DNA from: QKTW01 sp052161885
Lineage (GTDB): Bacteria; Bacteroidota; Bacteroidia; Chitinophagales; Chitinophagaceae
Assembly: GCA_052161885.1 (NCBI GenBank)
Contig: CP197396.1
Location: forward strand, 4,836,001 to 4,900,000
DNA: 64,000 bases
Reading direction: 5' to 3'
Below, piece by piece: positions 62,680 through 64,000 of the stretch. Below the pieces are notes generated by a model. It saw only the letters and a list, made by a program, of their open reading frames with translations. It was not told the origin of the DNA and made no database searches. Position 1 is the stretch's first letter. Every line of letters begins with the position of its first letter. A program made the position numbers and the translations under genes.

Positions 62680-64000
62680 ATGAAAAGAAAAGTAATCGGT
62701 CTTATGGCCCTTGCTGCAATTTTGACAACAACCATCTTTATTGCCTGCAAAAAAGAAACCCAAAGCACTACGAAACGCCACCTGACCGGCAGAGCAAGAC
62801 TATCCGGTTTTAGCGACTGGCCCACTATTGAAAACGGAATGCTGTCATTCAGAGACCCGGCACATTTCTCTGAATATTGTGATTTCCTGGACAGTGTGAT
62901 CATTACAGGACCGGGAGATCCGGATACGACAGGAAACGATCCGAATGAAATCCTGGAAGGTGTAGAGAGCGGGTTGGGAGGCTTTATCTCGCTCCGGCAT
63001 ATTACAGAAGCAAATTTTCAGGCCTTGAATGAAGTCGGCTGGGATAATATGGAATCTATTCCGGAAAAGCACTTTATCAATGATATCTCTATCAAAAGTA
63101 TTCTGAATGCAGATGCAGACGTTAAAGTAGGCGACAAGATAACGCACTTCATAAATAAAGATTTTGCCGTAACGATGTCGGCAGACGACCCTACGTCGCT
63201 CACTAATGTGCATGGCCTTACGGAAGCGGCCACCATTGATGATATCTCTCATCTCGATCCTGATGCAACAAAGTATGATATCCAGTTGCTGTCGGCGGTA
63301 AATCTCCTGCCGGGCAATGTAGCCCGGACTACCGGCTATCCGTTCCATACCAATTGCCGTATGGCATGGACACCTGATCCGTGCAACAACCCTAAAAAGG
63401 TGCAACTCGACGGTATTCAGCTTTCGGTACTGGGCCAGGCAGGGATAACCATATGCGATGCCTATTTCAATATAAACTGGGGAGACGGAACTTCTACTAA
63501 TGGCAGTACCAGCAACCAGGTGCTTTCGGGCGTAACGCATGTTTATCCTTCCATAGGGTCTTATACCATCACGATCAACGGGCGCGCCACTTCTCCTATA
63601 ACTACCGGAAACCAGTGGGACGACCAGTTAATAATTCATGTTACCGTGCCTAATGGATGTAACTATAAGCTGCAGCGCTCATGGATCGGCACGCAGTATA
63701 CTAATAACGGGATGAACAGATCTTTTAAATGTAAAGCCTGGATTGAGCAGTGGACAAGTCCTTTTGGTGTGGATAAACACAAGGTAGGCGCCTATACGGA
63801 GTCTTACCTGTATACAAGTAATAAATGGAAGACATCCAGGATCGACCATGTTTCTGTTTCTTATCTCACCACAGAATTTGCCAGCGACTGTACCAATAAC
63901 TGGGGCGATGGCGGGGGAAGCTACCCTGGCAACACAACATATGCAGAAGCATCTCATACCAACCCTGATTACGTAGGATGGTTCTCCATCCATTCAAGTC
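62680..64000 (+). CDS. PKD-like-domain lipoprotein (3' truncated by window)
   Basis: The frame is open from ATG 62680 to the window end (440 codons) with no stop. Lipobox 'TTTIFIACKK' (Cys23). The middle part holds a region rich in Asp ('SILNADADVKVGDKI', 'LTEAATIDDISHLDPDATKY') and then a PKD-like stretch 'INWGDGTSTNGST' with 'VTHVYPSIGSYTITING'. Near the end 'WGDGGGSYPGNTTYAEASHT' is Gly/Asn-rich. Function unknown; probably an outer-membrane surface protein. Confidence 0.85.
   Translation, partial: MKRKVIGLMALAAILTTTIFIACKKETQSTTKRHLTGRARLSGFSDWPTIENGMLSFRDPAHFSEYCDFLDSVIITGPGDPDTTGNDPNEILEGVESGLGGFISLRHITEANFQALNEVGWDNMESIPEKHFINDISIKSILNADADVKVGDKITHFINKDFAVTMSADDPTSLTNVHGLTEAATIDDISHLDPDATKYDIQLLSAVNLLPGNVARTTGYPFHTNCRMAWTPDPCNNPKKVQLDGIQLSVLGQAGITICDAYFNINWGDGTSTNGSTSNQVLSGVTHVYPSIGSYTITINGRATSPITTGNQWDDQLIIHVTVPNGCNYKLQRSWIGTQYTNNGMNRSFKCKAWIEQWTSPFGVDKHKVGAYTESYLYTSNKWKTSRIDHVSVSYLTTEFASDCTNNWGDGGGSYPGNTTYAEASHTNPDYVGWFSIHSS

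Noticed and set aside
1..64000. CRISPR array, tRNA, rRNA, insertion sequences, prophage genes
   Set aside because: No regularly spaced repeats, no transposase or integrase frames, and no RNA gene signatures were seen.

Overview
The window looks like chromosomal DNA of a Bacteroidota bacterium, most likely of the Chitinophagaceae. It carries a SusC/FecA-type TonB receptor, type IX secretion tails (type A on a multicopper oxidase, type B on a 913-residue PKD protein), a one-protein propeller sensor kinase with a LytTR regulator, DUF4349 and DUF4856 lipoproteins and DyP peroxidase. Shine-Dalgarno sites are essentially absent, and a few sites match the Bacteroidota promoter (-7 TAnnTTTG). No tRNA, rRNA, CRISPR array, insertion sequence or phage module was seen.

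Layout. 1-4.3 kb: the end of an AraC regulator, then an ene-reductase, SDR, alpha/beta hydrolase and DinB protein in one direction. 4.3-5.07 kb: decaying intergenic DNA with an SDR remnant. 5.07-14.9 kb: a peptide-secretion locus. It has two Cys-rich double-glycine-leader peptides (one too short for ordinary ORF calling), a C39-like/VKOR/thioredoxin fusion, a divergent propeller histidine kinase (frameshifted as read) with a LytTR regulator, an HlyD adaptor and a C39-peptidase ABC exporter. 15-17.2 kb: a YqjM-like ene-reductase and a DUF488 protein. 17.2-24.3 kb: an EEP-family hydrolase and a four-gene DUF4856-imelysin-HTTM-TonB receptor operon, probably for iron uptake. 24.7-33.4 kb: two exported proteins of unknown function, a transglutaminase-like protein, GNAT, aldo/keto reductase, multicopper oxidase and a thioredoxin-like protein. 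33.6-39.7 kb: a tight operon of GMC oxidase, a membrane protein with an internal duplication, DyP peroxidase and a catalase-related heme protein. 39.9-52.6 kb: envelope proteins, a MutS-like ATPase (frameshifted as read), 3-hydroxybutyrate dehydrogenase, FkbM methyltransferase and small secreted proteins. 52.6-53.2 kb: a RelE-type toxin-antitoxin pair. 53.3-57.4 kb: divergent GH29 fucosidase and GH3 glycosidase. 57.4-62.4 kb: small lipoprotein, cREC and PP2C-like proteins, a CDF exporter and MgtE. 62.7 kb to the end: a truncated PKD-like lipoprotein.

The most interesting unit is the peptide locus. The exporter has a complete C39 protease (C13/H87/D109) able to cut at Gly-Gly. The VKOR-thioredoxin protein carries a C39-like domain with no cysteine at the catalytic position. 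My inference is that this inactive domain holds the leader while the VKOR and thioredoxin domains oxidise the six cysteines of each peptide. The peptides would then leave through the C39 exporter and HlyD, under control of the divergent sensor and LytTR regulator. There is no radical SAM or lanthionine enzyme nearby, so disulfide bonds are the likeliest modification. A second coherent unit is the oxidase/peroxidase operon at 33.6-39.7 kb. Two genes (kinase, MutS-like) are each broken by one base in a homopolymer, so sequencing error has to be excluded before calling them pseudogenes.
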